Source of the DNA: Bradyrhizobium semiaridum
GTDB taxonomy: Bacteria > Pseudomonadota > Alphaproteobacteria > Rhizobiales > Xanthobacteraceae
Direction of reading: 5' to 3'
Assembly (NCBI RefSeq): GCF_020329505.1
Contig: NZ_JAGKJJ010000015.1
Location: 1 to 64,000 of the forward strand
DNA: 64,000 bases
The notes under the pieces are model-generated. The model made no database searches and was not told the origin of the DNA. It saw only the letters and a list, made by a program, of their open reading frames with translations. Positions 17,284 through 25,585 of this stretch are shown here, in pieces. Positions within the stretch are counted from its first letter, which is position 1; the number at the start of each line of letters is the position of its first letter. Made by a program: the position numbers and the translations under genes.

Positions 17284-18326
17284 TGAGCGCGAACTACATC
17301 TCGACCTACATGCTCTCGTCGGCATTGAGGTATTCGATCACGAACAACCAGAGCCTGCTCAGCAAGGCCACCAAGGAAGCGACCACCGGCCGGTTTGCCG
17401 ACGTCGGTCTGCAGCTCGGCGTCGGAACAGGGCGCGACGTCGCACTGCGCGCGGACATGAGCTTCATCGATCAGGTCGTGGACACCAACGGGCTGGTCAA
17501 GGGCCGTCTCGACGTAACCCAGAACCGCATCACGCAGCTCGGCACGACGGCGCAGGACTTCCTCAAGAACCTGATCGCCGCGCGCGATGCCGACAGCGGT
17601 GCGCGGATGATCCTGCCGAGCGCAGCCGCGAACCTGCAGGACCTGGTCGGCGCGCTCAACGCCTCCTACAACGGCTCCTATCTGTTCGGAGGACTCAATA
17701 CCGAAAACGCTCCGGTCGCAACCTATACGGCTGGCTCGACCAGCAAGGCTGCTGTCGACGCCGACTTCCTCGCGACCTTCGGCTTCTCTCAGAGCGCCGC
17801 CGGCGTGAGCGGCATCACCCCGGCGCAGATGCAGAACTTTCTCAACACCAGCTTCGATGCGGAGTTCGCCAGCCCGGCCTGGAACAGCAACTGGTCGCAG
17901 GCCACCGACCAGGTGCTGGGCAGCCGCATCTCGACCACCGAGATCGTCGACACCTCGGTCAGCGCCAATCAGCCGGGCTTCCGCAAGCTGGCCGAGGCCT
18001 ACGCCATGCTGAGCGATCTCGGCAACACTAACCTGAGCCAGGCGACGTTTCAGGTCGTGGTCGACAAGGCGATCAGCCTCGTCGGCGGCGCCATCAATGA
18101 TCTTGCGGTGCTGGGCGGCAGCGTCGGCTCGATCCAGCAGCGGGTCTCGAACGCGACCGACAAGCTGAAGATCCAGCACGACATCCTCAATCAGCAGGTT
18201 GTCGACATGGAGAATGTCGATCCGACCGAGGCCTCGATCCGCGTCAACACGCTGCAGACCCAGATCCAAACGGCGCTCGCGCTGACTGCGCAGATGCAGA
18301 AGATCAGCCTCATCAACTATCTCTGA
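17280..18326 (+). CDS. flgL: FlgL, hook-filament junction protein 3
   Basis: The 348-residue flagellin-like protein has an N-terminal helix with MLSSALRYSITNNQSLLSKA and TTGRFADVGLQLG. A C-terminal helix has GSIQQRVSNATDKLKIQHDI and then ENVDPTEASIRVNTLQTQ. It joins FlgK to the filament. Either of two adjacent Met codons (17280 or 17283) may be the start. The gene belongs to the flgE-flgK-flgL run, and flaF begins 45 bases later. Confidence 0.93.
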   Translation: MMSANYISTYMLSSALRYSITNNQSLLSKATKEATTGRFADVGLQLGVGTGRDVALRADMSFIDQVVDTNGLVKGRLDVTQNRITQLGTTAQDFLKNLIAARDADSGARMILPSAAANLQDLVGALNASYNGSYLFGGLNTENAPVATYTAGSTSKAAVDADFLATFGFSQSAAGVSGITPAQMQNFLNTSFDAEFASPAWNSNWSQATDQVLGSRISTTEIVDTSVSANQPGFRKLAEAYAMLSDLGNTNLSQATFQVVVDKAISLVGGAINDLAVLGGSVGSIQQRVSNATDKLKIQHDILNQQVVDMENVDPTEASIRVNTLQTQIQTALALTAQMQKISLINYL

Positions 18327-18371
18327 ACCGGAGCTCTAGTCCTTGCCCCGTTATTCGATGTCCTGCGCAGA

Positions 18372-18728
18372 GTGGTTGAGATGACCTGGGAAGCTTATGA
18401 GGCGGTTGCCGAGGATTCCAGCTTCGAGGCGCGCGGCCGCGAGCGGATGGCGTTGAGCCAGGGGATCGACCGGCTGGAGCGGCTCGGCAAGGGGGGCCCG
18501 TTGAGTGCCGAGGATCGGATCGAGACCCTGCTCTATGTCAGGCGGCTGTGGGCGATCTTCATCGAGGATCTGTCGCATCCCGAGAACGGGCTTCCGGAGC
18601 AATTGCGCGCCGACATCATCTCGATCGGCTTGTGGGTCATCAAGGAAGCGGACCGTCTTCGCGAGGAACGCTCGAATGACGTGATGCACCTGGTCGAGAT
18701 CAACCGCGTGATCCGAGACGCGCTCTGA
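18372..18728 (+). CDS. flaF: FlaF, flagellar biosynthesis regulator
   Basis: The 118-residue helical protein has the FlaF signature, with EAYEAVAEDSSFEARGRERM near the start and LLYVRRLWAIFIEDLSHPEN in the middle. FlaF is found in alphaproteobacteria and is needed, together with FlbT, for correct flagellin synthesis and secretion. The listed start is GTG at 18372; an ATG at 18381 (MTWEAYEAV) is equally plausible. It overlaps flbT by one base, so FlaF and FlbT are made together. Confidence 0.92.
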   Translation: MVEMTWEAYEAVAEDSSFEARGRERMALSQGIDRLERLGKGGPLSAEDRIETLLYVRRLWAIFIEDLSHPENGLPEQLRADIISIGLWVIKEADRLREERSNDVMHLVEINRVIRDAL

Positions 18729-19138
18729 TGAAGGTATCCTTGCGCGCGGGTGAGCGGATCTACGTCAACGGCGCGGTGCTGCGGGTCGACCGTAAGGTCC
18801 AGCTCGAGCTCGTCAATGACGTGATGTTCCTGCTGGAAGCCCAGGTCATGCAGGCCGCCGACGCGACCACGGCATTGCGCCAGCTTTACTTCATCGTCCA
18901 GCTCATGCTGATGAATCCGACCGACGTCGCCGATGCGTCGGCACTCTACCGGCAGCATCACGCGGCGCTGCGGACGGTGTGCGAGAACAGACAGATGCTG
19001 GACGGCCTGGCCGCGATCGACGAGCTGGTCGGAGCCAACCGCTACTACGAGGCGCTCAAACGGATTCGGGCATTGTTCCCGGTGGAGCAGGCGATCCTGT
19101 CCGGCCCCGCGAACGATGCTCCATTCGAAGCTGCCTGA
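18728..19138 (+). CDS. flbT: FlbT, post-transcriptional flagellin regulator
   Basis: The 136-residue protein has the typical opening VSLRAGERIYVNGAVLRVDR and ELVNDVMFLLEAQVM, then AATTALRQLYFIVQ-type sequence. FlbT in Caulobacter binds the 5' leader of flagellin mRNA and lowers its stability. In Bradyrhizobium, as I recall, the lateral-system FlbT acts positively. The two flagellin genes in this same cluster have matching structured leaders (5405-5515 and 6553-6662), which are natural candidate targets. The A of its ATG is the last base of the flaF stop codon. Confidence 0.92.
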   Translation: MKVSLRAGERIYVNGAVLRVDRKVQLELVNDVMFLLEAQVMQAADATTALRQLYFIVQLMLMNPTDVADASALYRQHHAALRTVCENRQMLDGLAAIDELVGANRYYEALKRIRALFPVEQAILSGPANDAPFEAA

Positions 19139-19152
19139 TACCGGAGAGGCAA

Positions 19153-19569
19153 ATGAACGTCCCCAGCGCGACCGACACCAATCGCACCCAGTCCACCTCG
19201 AACAGTTCCAGCGCGACCAAGTCGAGCAGCACGGTGGACTATAATACGTTCCTGCAGCTCCTGATCGCCGAGATGCAGAACCAGGACCCGACCAATCCGA
19301 TGGATACATCGCAATATATGAGCCAGTTCGCGCAGCTGTCGTCGGTCGAGCAGGCCATGCAGACCAATTCGAAGCTCGACGCGCTGCTGTCCTCCTCGGC
19401 GCTGTCGCAGGCCGATGCGCTGATCGGGCGCACCGTGAGCTTCACCGACACCACGGGCACTGCGGTCACCGGCAAGATCGCGTCGGTCTCCATCAACACC
19501 GACGGCGCGGTCGCGACGCTTGAAAACGGTACCAAGGTCATGGTCGGACCGGGCCTGACCCTGAGCTAG
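19153..19569 (+). CDS. flgD: FlgD, hook assembly scaffold (short form)
   Basis: The 138-residue protein contains the conserved FlgD N-terminal region, VDYNTFLQLLIAEMQNQDPT and then NPMDTSQYMSQFAQLSSVEQ. A small C-terminal part follows, with GRTVSFTDTTGTAVTGKIAS. It is much shorter than enteric FlgD, as is normal in rhizobia. FlgD caps the growing hook and is lost afterwards. The start at 19153 follows GGAGAGG by 5 bases; the in-frame upstream extension overlaps flbT and is not used. fliQ follows after 3 bases. Confidence 0.93.
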   Translation: MNVPSATDTNRTQSTSNSSSATKSSSTVDYNTFLQLLIAEMQNQDPTNPMDTSQYMSQFAQLSSVEQAMQTNSKLDALLSSSALSQADALIGRTVSFTDTTGTAVTGKIASVSINTDGAVATLENGTKVMVGPGLTLS

Positions 19570-19572
19570 GCC

Positions 19573-19839
19573 ATGAACGAGAGGGACGCACTTGACATCG
19601 TCCAGGCGGCGATCTGGACGATCATCGTCGCATCGGGGCCCGCGGTCGGTGCCGCGATGCTGGTCGGCACCATCATCGCGCTGATCCAGGCACTGACCCA
19701 GGTCCAGGAGATGACGCTGACCTTCGTTCCGAAGATCATCGTCATCCTGCTCGTCGTGGCCGTCTCCGGTTCATTCATCGGCGCGCATCTGTCGACCTTC
19801 ACCGAGCTGGTCTATTCGCGGATCGAGCACGGCTTCTGA
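19573..19839 (+). CDS. fliQ: FliQ, flagellar type III export gate protein
   Basis: The 88-residue protein has two membrane helices (about residues 15-40 and 50-72), the usual size for FliQ. AIWTIIVASGPAVGAAMLVG and LIQALTQVQEMTLTFVPKII are family motifs. FliQ joins FliP and FliR in the export gate. It sits directly after flgD and 84 bases before flhA. All of these genes read in the same direction, so the export gate genes are probably one unit with the hook genes. Confidence 0.95.
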   Translation: MNERDALDIVQAAIWTIIVASGPAVGAAMLVGTIIALIQALTQVQEMTLTFVPKIIVILLVVAVSGSFIGAHLSTFTELVYSRIEHGF

Positions 19840-19923
19840 TCGGTTTGGACGCGGCCGCCGCCGCCACCCTCGCGTAAGCTTTGCCGGGCAGACTGCACAG
19901 CGGACCTATGCCGCCGGTGACTC

Positions 19924-22005
19924 ATGGCCGATACGCTCACTGCCGCCCTTCCATCGCAGCGCCGTCTTGGCGCGGACGCCTTCTTCGCGGGCGGCATCGT
20001 GGTCATGCTCACGATCCTGTTCCTGCCGATCCCGCCGATCCTGATCGATCTGGGTCTCGCGTTCTCGATCGCGCTGTCGGCGTTGATCCTGATGGTTGCG
20101 CTGTGGATCCAGCGTCCGCTCGATTTCTCGGCCTTCCCAACCGTGCTGCTGATCGCGACGATCCTGCGGCTCGCCCTGAACATCGCGACCACCCGCCTGA
20201 TCCTGTCGCGCGGCGGCGAAGGCGAGCATGCCGCCGGCTACGTCGTCGCCGGCTTTTCCAAGTTCGTCATGGGCGGCGACTTCGTCATCGGCCTGATCAT
20301 CTTCGCCATCCTGGTTACGGTGAACTTCGTCGTGATCACCAAAGGCGCCACCCGTATCGCGGAGGTCGGCGCCCGCTTCACGCTCGATGCCATTCCCGGC
20401 AAGCAGATGGCGATCGACGCGGATCTGTCCGCGGGCCTGATCGACGATAAGGAGGCCCAGCGCCGCCGGCGTGAGCTCGAGGAAGAGAGTGCCTTCTTCG
20501 GCGCGATGGACGGTGCTTCGAAATTCGTGCGCGGTGATGCGATCGCCGGGCTGCTGATCACCGCGATCAACATTTTCGGCGGCATCGTGATCGGCGTCAC
20601 CCACCACGGCCTGACGCTCTCGCGCGCCGCCGACGTCTATACGAAGTTGTCCGTCGGCGACGGCCTGGTGTCGCAGATGCCGGCCCTGATCGTGTCGCTG
20701 TCGGCCGGCCTCTTGGTCTCCAAGGGGGGGACGCGGGGATCGGCCGAGCAGGCGGTGCTGCGACAGCTTGGCGGATATCCGCGCGCAGTCTCCGCGGCTG
20801 CCCTGATGATGTTCGTGCTGGCGCTGCTGCCGGGGCTGCCGCTATTGCCCTTTGCGGTGCTCGGTGCCGTCATGGCGTTCGTGGGCTATTCGCTGCCGAA
20901 ACGGCAGGCGGCCGAACGCCAGAAGGAAGAGGCGCGCAAGGGCGACGAGCGGGCGCAGACCGAGGCCAAGGAATCGGTCAAGGAATCGCTAAAGACGGCG
21001 GAGATCGAGCTTGCGCTGGGCAGCCAGCTCTCGGTTCACCTGCTGGGCGCGCGCGGCGAGCTCGCCCACCGCGTCAGCAAGATCCGCAAGAAATTCGCCA
21101 AGCAATACGGCTTCGTGATTCCCGAGATCAAGCTGACCGATAATCTGTCGATCGAGCCGAAGGGATACCAGATCCGGATCCACGATACGCGGGTGGCGCA
21201 CGGCGAGCTCCGGCTTGGCGAGGTCCTCGTGCTCGCCGAGAAGGACCGCAAGCCCGACGTGCCCGGCGACGAGGTTGTCGAGCCAGCCTTCGGCATTAAG
21301 GCCCTGTGGATCGCCGACGCCTTTGCGGATGAGGCGAAGCGTCAGGGATTCAAGCCGGTCGACAATCTCTCGGTGCTGCTCACGCATCTGAGCGAGGTGA
21401 TCAGGTCGAACCTTGCCCAGCTGTTGTCCTACAAGGACATGCGCGGACTGCTGGACCGGCTCGATCCGGAGTACAAGCGCCTGGTCGAGGACCTCTGTCC
21501 GTCGCAGATCTCCTATTCGGGATTGCTTGCGATCCTGAAGATCCTGCTGGCCGAACGCGTCTCAATCCGCAACCTGCATCTCATTCTCGAGGCGATCGCC
21601 GAGATCGCGCCGCACATCAGGCGCTCCGAGCAGGTCGCCGAGCACGTGCGGGTCCGGCTTGCCCAGCAGATCTGCGGTGATCTCTCGGACAGCGGCGTGC
21701 TGAACGTGGTTCGGCTCGGCAACCGCTGGGACCTCGCCTTCCACCAGAGCCTGAAGCGCGACGCCCAGGGCAACGTCATCGAATTCGATGCCGATCCGCG
21801 CTTGATCGAGCAATTCGCCACCGAAGCGAGTGCGGCCGTCCGCAAATTCACCGACAAGGGGACAAGCGTCGTGATGGCGGTAACGCCGGAGGCGCGGCCC
21901 TATGTCAGGATGATCCTGGAGCGGATCTTCCCGACCTTGCCGATCCTGTCCCATGTCGAGGTGGCGCGCAGCCCCGAGATCAGGCCGCTCGGAGCCGTGT
22001 CGTGA
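19924..22005 (+). CDS. flhA: FlhA, flagellar type III export apparatus protein
   Basis: The 693-residue protein is full length. The N-terminal half has about eight membrane helices, with FLPIPPILIDLGLAFSIALS near residues 35-55. A cytoplasmic loop holds ARFTLDAIPGKQMAIDADLS, the highly conserved FHIPEP-family block. The soluble C-terminal half has VIPEIKLTDNL and MRGLLDRLDP, and serves as the docking platform for export chaperones. It overlaps fliR by 4 bases. flhB is not in the window. Confidence 0.97.
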   Translation: MADTLTAALPSQRRLGADAFFAGGIVVMLTILFLPIPPILIDLGLAFSIALSALILMVALWIQRPLDFSAFPTVLLIATILRLALNIATTRLILSRGGEGEHAAGYVVAGFSKFVMGGDFVIGLIIFAILVTVNFVVITKGATRIAEVGARFTLDAIPGKQMAIDADLSAGLIDDKEAQRRRRELEEESAFFGAMDGASKFVRGDAIAGLLITAINIFGGIVIGVTHHGLTLSRAADVYTKLSVGDGLVSQMPALIVSLSAGLLVSKGGTRGSAEQAVLRQLGGYPRAVSAAALMMFVLALLPGLPLLPFAVLGAVMAFVGYSLPKRQAAERQKEEARKGDERAQTEAKESVKESLKTAEIELALGSQLSVHLLGARGELAHRVSKIRKKFAKQYGFVIPEIKLTDNLSIEPKGYQIRIHDTRVAHGELRLGEVLVLAEKDRKPDVPGDEVVEPAFGIKALWIADAFADEAKRQGFKPVDNLSVLLTHLSEVIRSNLAQLLSYKDMRGLLDRLDPEYKRLVEDLCPSQISYSGLLAILKILLAERVSIRNLHLILEAIAEIAPHIRRSEQVAEHVRVRLAQQICGDLSDSGVLNVVRLGNRWDLAFHQSLKRDAQGNVIEFDADPRLIEQFATEASAAVRKFTDKGTSVVMAVTPEARPYVRMILERIFPTLPILSHVEVARSPEIRPLGAVS

Positions 22006-22766
22006 TCGGCAGCCTTATCGGCAGTCTTGCGGACAGCGTGCTGGCGACGTTCATCGTGTTCTGCCGCATCGGCGCCTGCCTGATGCTGGTGCCGGGCTTC
22101 TCCAGCATCAACATTCCCGTTCAGGTCCGTCTGTTCGTCGCTGTTGTGACGACCTTCGCGCTGACGCCGATATTGGTTGCGGTGCTCCGACCGCTGCTGG
22201 CCGATGCCGCACCGCTCGCTCTGGCGTCGCTGATCTGCTCCGAACTCTTGATCGGCAGCGTCATCGGCATGGCCGGTCGCGTGTTCTTTCTCGCGCTGCA
22301 GACCATGGCGACGGCGACGGCAAGCGCGATCGGGCTCTCCAGCATTCCGGGAACGCAGGTCGGCGATACCGATCCGGCACCGGCGCTGGTTCCTCTGATC
22401 ACGGCCGCGGTTACGACCATGTTCTTCATCACCGACCAGCATTGGCAGGTGCTGAGGGGTCTGATGAACTCCTACGACGTCTGGCGTCCCGGCACCAAGC
22501 TCGGCGGCGAGGTGGCGCTGGCGCAGCTCGTCAACCGCCTCTCCGAGGCATTCGTGCTGACGCTCCGGATCACCAGCCCCTTCATCGTCTATTCCGTCAT
22601 CGTCAACTTCGCGGTCGGTCTGATCAACAAGCTGACTCCGGCGATACCGGTCTACTTCATCTCGGTGCCGTTCATCCTGTTCGGCGGATTCCTGCTGCTC
22701 TATCTGACCAGCGATGAATTGCTGACGCAGTTCATGATCGGCCTGTCGTCGTACCTCGCGGGATGA
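22002..22766 (+). CDS. fliR: FliR, flagellar type III export gate protein
   Basis: The 254-residue protein has about six membrane helices and a GTG start inside the flhA stop codon. RIGACLMLVPGFSSINIPVQ and VRLFVAVVTTFALTP are typical FliR motifs. SELLIGSVIGMAGRVFFLAL and NKLTPAIPVYFISVPFILFG follow. With FliP and FliQ it forms the export gate. The next gene starts 3 bases after the stop. Confidence 0.96.
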   Translation: MIGSLIGSLADSVLATFIVFCRIGACLMLVPGFSSINIPVQVRLFVAVVTTFALTPILVAVLRPLLADAAPLALASLICSELLIGSVIGMAGRVFFLALQTMATATASAIGLSSIPGTQVGDTDPAPALVPLITAAVTTMFFITDQHWQVLRGLMNSYDVWRPGTKLGGEVALAQLVNRLSEAFVLTLRITSPFIVYSVIVNFAVGLINKLTPAIPVYFISVPFILFGGFLLLYLTSDELLTQFMIGLSSYLAG

Positions 22767-22769
22767 CCG

Positions 22770-23174
22770 ATGAAATCGCGCGCGGAAAAGCTCGGTCGAA
22801 TGGTTTCGCTGATGAAGCTGCAGCTCCGGCTCGCGGAGTGGCAGCTGGCCCAGTTGCGGCAACGCGAGCACGATTTGCAGAACGAGGAGATCTATCTGGT
22901 GAACGCCCTCAACGATGCGAACCTGCCGGCCGGATCGTCGAGCGAGTCGATCTCGCGGCGTCTTGCGGTCACCGGCGTCAGCGCCCGTACGCTGCGGGCG
23001 GAGGCCGCGAGGCAACTCGACCAGGTCCACTCCGAAAGCCGCCGCGTGAAGCACCTCGAGCAGGTCGCAAGAGCGGCGGTGGCGGGCCGCCGGCGCGATG
23101 CGGAAGGGCTCACGCTCGAGGAGATCGCGGGCGTGCATCCGCCGATCCGTGGCCGGGCGTTCGGTAACAACTAG
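22770..23174 (+). CDS. FliJ-like coiled-coil protein
   Basis: The 134-residue soluble protein is almost wholly helical and charged. MVSLMKLQLRLAEWQLAQLR and QREHDLQNEEIYLV form a first coiled coil, and ARTLRAEAARQLDQVHSESR a second. The size and pattern match FliJ, the stalk of the export ATPase complex, and the position after fliR suits a general export component. FliJ sequences are poorly conserved, so this is a structural and contextual call. An alternative is a rhizobia-specific flagellar protein of unknown role. Confidence 0.5.
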   Translation: MKSRAEKLGRMVSLMKLQLRLAEWQLAQLRQREHDLQNEEIYLVNALNDANLPAGSSSESISRRLAVTGVSARTLRAEAARQLDQVHSESRRVKHLEQVARAAVAGRRRDAEGLTLEEIAGVHPPIRGRAFGNN

Positions 23175-23187
23175 CCGGATCGAACAG

Positions 23188-23634
23188 ATGATCGTGACAC
23201 CGACACCGGACGTTGTCCTCGACGTGTTGGAAGCCGCCGATCCGGTGGCGCAACGCGCAGCCACCGCGAAGCTGGACGCGCTGAAGCTGTCGGATGTGGA
23301 CTTTTCGAGCACGATGGCCGCAGAGGCGGGCAAGGCTACCGCGGCCAAAGGATTGCCGAATGCGGACGCGCCGACGCGGGTGATCAAGGCGGCCAACTCG
23401 GGCGAGGTTTATCGCAAGTTCGAGGCATTCGTGCTTCAGGTGTTCGTCGAGACGATGCTGCCGCAGAACACGCAGGACCTGTTCGGGAAGGGCACCGCCG
23501 GCGGCATCTGGCGATCGATGCTGGCCGAGCAGCTCGGCAATCAGCTTGCGCAGGGAAAGGGGATCGGCATTGCGCGGCAGCTTGCCGCCGCGCATCCGGC
23601 GGCCACGGACGGCGGACCGGACAAGGCCGGATAA
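23188..23634 (+). CDS. flgJ: FlgJ-type rod-binding protein without muramidase domain
   Basis: The 148-residue protein has the rod-binding domain of FlgJ near its end: KFEAFVLQVFVETMLPQNTQ, then FGKGTAGGIWRSMLAEQLGN. It stops there, with no glucosaminidase or lysozyme domain. Alphaproteobacterial FlgJ is often this short form and probably acts as rod cap. The peptidoglycan-cutting job may fall to the transglycosylase at 13886. The start ATG at 23188 is chosen because the upstream in-frame part overlaps the previous gene. Confidence 0.85.
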   Translation: MIVTPTPDVVLDVLEAADPVAQRAATAKLDALKLSDVDFSSTMAAEAGKATAAKGLPNADAPTRVIKAANSGEVYRKFEAFVLQVFVETMLPQNTQDLFGKGTAGGIWRSMLAEQLGNQLAQGKGIGIARQLAAAHPAATDGGPDKAG

Positions 23635-23668
23635 ATGGACTGGCTGACGAGAGAAGGATGATTCTCAA

Positions 23669-24169
23669 ATGCACGCAGAGGGAGCAGCGATGAACATGCT
23701 GGCGGTGGTGGAACAGCAGGACGTGGAGATGGAGCACACGGCCGAGGCGGCATTGCCCGTGCTTCTGCCGGATGGCGGTGATGATGCCGCATCCGGCGTG
23801 GCCGACCTGTCGAGGCCGGACGACGCGCAGGGCGTGCTCGCCGCGATCAGGCGGCTGGAGATCGTGATCGAGGAGGAGACGCAGGCGCTCCGGGCCGGAA
23901 AGAAGATCGACTTCGATGATTTCAGCGCCCGCAAGAGCCGAAGCATGCTGGAATTCGTTCGCCTGATGCGGACGCAGCTGCATCCCGGCGGGGAGGCCGA
24001 GATCGCGGAGGAGCTGCAGAAGTTGCGCGGAAAGCTCGAGAGGAACCGCGCCGTTCTCGAGATGCACTACGATGCCGTCAGGGAGGTCGCCGAGATCATT
24101 GTGCGGGCGATCCGGGAGGCCGAGTCGGACGGCACCTATAGCGCCAGGACGCCGCAGGAGAGCAAATGA
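23669..24169 (+). CDS. flgN: FlgN-like flagellar export chaperone
   Basis: The 166-residue soluble protein has an acidic N-terminus. From about residue 55 it has a helical hairpin with LAAIRRLEIVIEEETQALRA and then KIDFDDFSARKSRSMLEFVR. This matches the pattern of alphaproteobacterial FlgN, the chaperone of FlgK and FlgL. A second Met at residue 8 could be the start. It overlaps the following gene by 4 bases. The assignment is by pattern and location. Confidence 0.6.
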   Translation: MHAEGAAMNMLAVVEQQDVEMEHTAEAALPVLLPDGGDDAASGVADLSRPDDAQGVLAAIRRLEIVIEEETQALRAGKKIDFDDFSARKSRSMLEFVRLMRTQLHPGGEAEIAEELQKLRGKLERNRAVLEMHYDAVREVAEIIVRAIREAESDGTYSARTPQESK

Positions 24170-24624
24170 TCAAATTGCTCCTGACCGGACTTTGGGTGTG
24201 CATCCTCACCGCGGGCGGCAGCTATGCGGTGGCCTATTGGAAGGAGAACCACGGCGTGTTGTCCGGCAAGGACGAATATCTCGAAGGCCTGCAGTACCAG
24301 AAGACGCGGGCGCTCAGCGTACCGATGGTCGAGAACGGCAGCGTGCAGGGCTACATCGTCGCGCGGTTCGTCTATACGGTCGAGGCGCGGACCATGCACC
24401 AGCTCTCCGTTCCGCCGGATCCGTTCGTCGTCGATGAAGCCTTTCGCAGGATCTATGCGGACGAGCGGCTGGATTTCAGGAAGCTCGCCCGCTACGACCT
24501 GTCGATCCTGACCGCGGCCATCAAGCAACGTGTCAACGAGCGCATGCACGCCGACGTGGTGCAGGATGTCATGGTCGAGGATTTCAATTACGTCTCGCGG
24601 GAGGAGTTCCAGGCGAAGCCCTAG
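24166..24624 (+). CDS. FliL-like single-span membrane protein of unknown role
   Basis: The 152-residue protein has one membrane segment (about residues 4-25) and a periplasmic domain. It ends DVVQDVMVEDFNYVSREEF. The stretch ADVVQDVMVEDFNYV recalls the end of FliL (valine/isoleucine strand after a helix), and the middle AALSVPMV-type strand is also FliL/SPFH-like in pattern. Overlap with the FlgN-like gene puts it in the flagellar operon. True FliL is already present at 4096. It could be a second stator-associated protein, but I do not recognise the family with certainty. Confidence 0.5.
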   Translation: MIKLLLTGLWVCILTAGGSYAVAYWKENHGVLSGKDEYLEGLQYQKTRALSVPMVENGSVQGYIVARFVYTVEARTMHQLSVPPDPFVVDEAFRRIYADERLDFRKLARYDLSILTAAIKQRVNERMHADVVQDVMVEDFNYVSREEFQAKP

Positions 24625-24707
24625 TCTTAAAGGCATGCCGGTGAGTTTGCTTCGGCCCCTGCATCTGCCAGGCGCAGGGACCGAATCCGGTTCGGGTCAA
24701 GCCGTCG

Positions 24708-24810
24708 CTAAAGCGCGATGAGAGCGGGTCGAATCGTCATCGCGCTGTGGCTCTTGGTTTGCGCATGATCGTTCCGGAAAACCGCTTCGCACCTTTCCGG
24801 ATCATGCGCT
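24708..24810. repeat. Composite palindromic repeat, copy A (partner at 63848-63949, inverted)
   Basis: Two hairpins lie side by side. One pairs TAAAGCGCGATGA with TCATCGCGCT (24709-24746). The other pairs GCGCATGATC with GATCATGCGC (24761-24809). Read on the other strand, the whole unit aligns end to end with 63848-63949 at roughly 80 percent identity by eye. It lies between the convergent FliL-like and ftcR genes, and its edge touches the ftcR stop codon, so it may serve as a two-way terminator. Similar GATCATGC repeats are, as I recall, frequent in Rhizobiales genomes. Confidence 0.8.
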
Positions 24811-25585
24811 AGCTGCCGACAGAGTAGGCGGCGGGGCGCGCTTGCGGCCTGTTCATTAGGATGCTGACATCGCCGATTTCCGCCATCGGCATATCGCCGG
24901 CCGCGCGCACTGGAATGTCCAGCCGGTAACCGACGTAGCGCCGCGCGACGATGGCGTCGAAGCCGAGCCGGTCGCGCAGCTTCTTGCGCAGCTTGCTCAC
25001 ATGGCTCTCGATCACGCTCTCGTCGTAGGTCGATTCGAAGATGCCGTAGACCGCATTGAATATCTGCGTCTTGGTGATCCATTTGCCGTGATTGCTGACC
25101 ATGTATTCCAGAATGCGCAGCTCGCGACGGGGCAGGCTGAGCGCCTGGCCGCCGATCTCCGGATCGCGGCCGTTGAAGAAGACCTGAATGCTGGTCTCGC
25201 ACGGCCGCGGTGCGTCGCCGGCGCGCCGGCGCGCGATCGCCGCCGTTCGCGCCAGGATCTCGCGGAGGTGGATCGGAACATGCACCACGTCGTCCACGCC
25301 GGCCTCGAACAGCTCCAGCGTATTCTTGAGCATTTTCAGGGCGCTCATCGCGATGATCGGAGCCGAGGATCGCTTGCGCAGGACCCGCGGAAGACTTCCC
25401 CGCGCGTCGAAATCTCCGAGAAGAAAGGCGTCGACGGCTTCCAGATCCGCCTCGCTTGCGGATTGCAGCCAGTCTTCGAACTCACCGAAGGAGAAGCCGA
25501 TCGACGAAACGCCTTCGCGAACGAGCCCTCCGATATAGCTGTTGGCCACGCTTTCGCGGTCATCAACGATTACATACATCAACAT
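24809..25585 (-). CDS. ftcR: FtcR/LafR-type flagellar transcription regulator
   Basis: The 258-residue protein has a degenerate receiver-like N-terminal domain (MLMYVIVDDRESVANSYIGG onward) and an OmpR-type winged helix. The winged helix includes LPRRELRILEYMVSNHGKWI and DESVIESHVSKLRKKLRDRL. This is the layout of FtcR of Brucella and of LafR, the lateral flagellar master regulator of Bradyrhizobium. The start at 25585 has AGGGGCG 5 bases upstream; an in-frame extension of 58 codons shows no such site. It converges on the flagellar operon, which it probably activates. Confidence 0.88.
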   Translation of the reverse strand: MLMYVIVDDRESVANSYIGGLVREGVSSIGFSFGEFEDWLQSASEADLEAVDAFLLGDFDARGSLPRVLRKRSSAPIIAMSALKMLKNTLELFEAGVDDVVHVPIHLREILARTAAIARRRAGDAPRPCETSIQVFFNGRDPEIGGQALSLPRRELRILEYMVSNHGKWITKTQIFNAVYGIFESTYDESVIESHVSKLRKKLRDRLGFDAIVARRYVGYRLDIPVRAAGDMPMAEIGDVSILMNRPQARPAAYSVGS

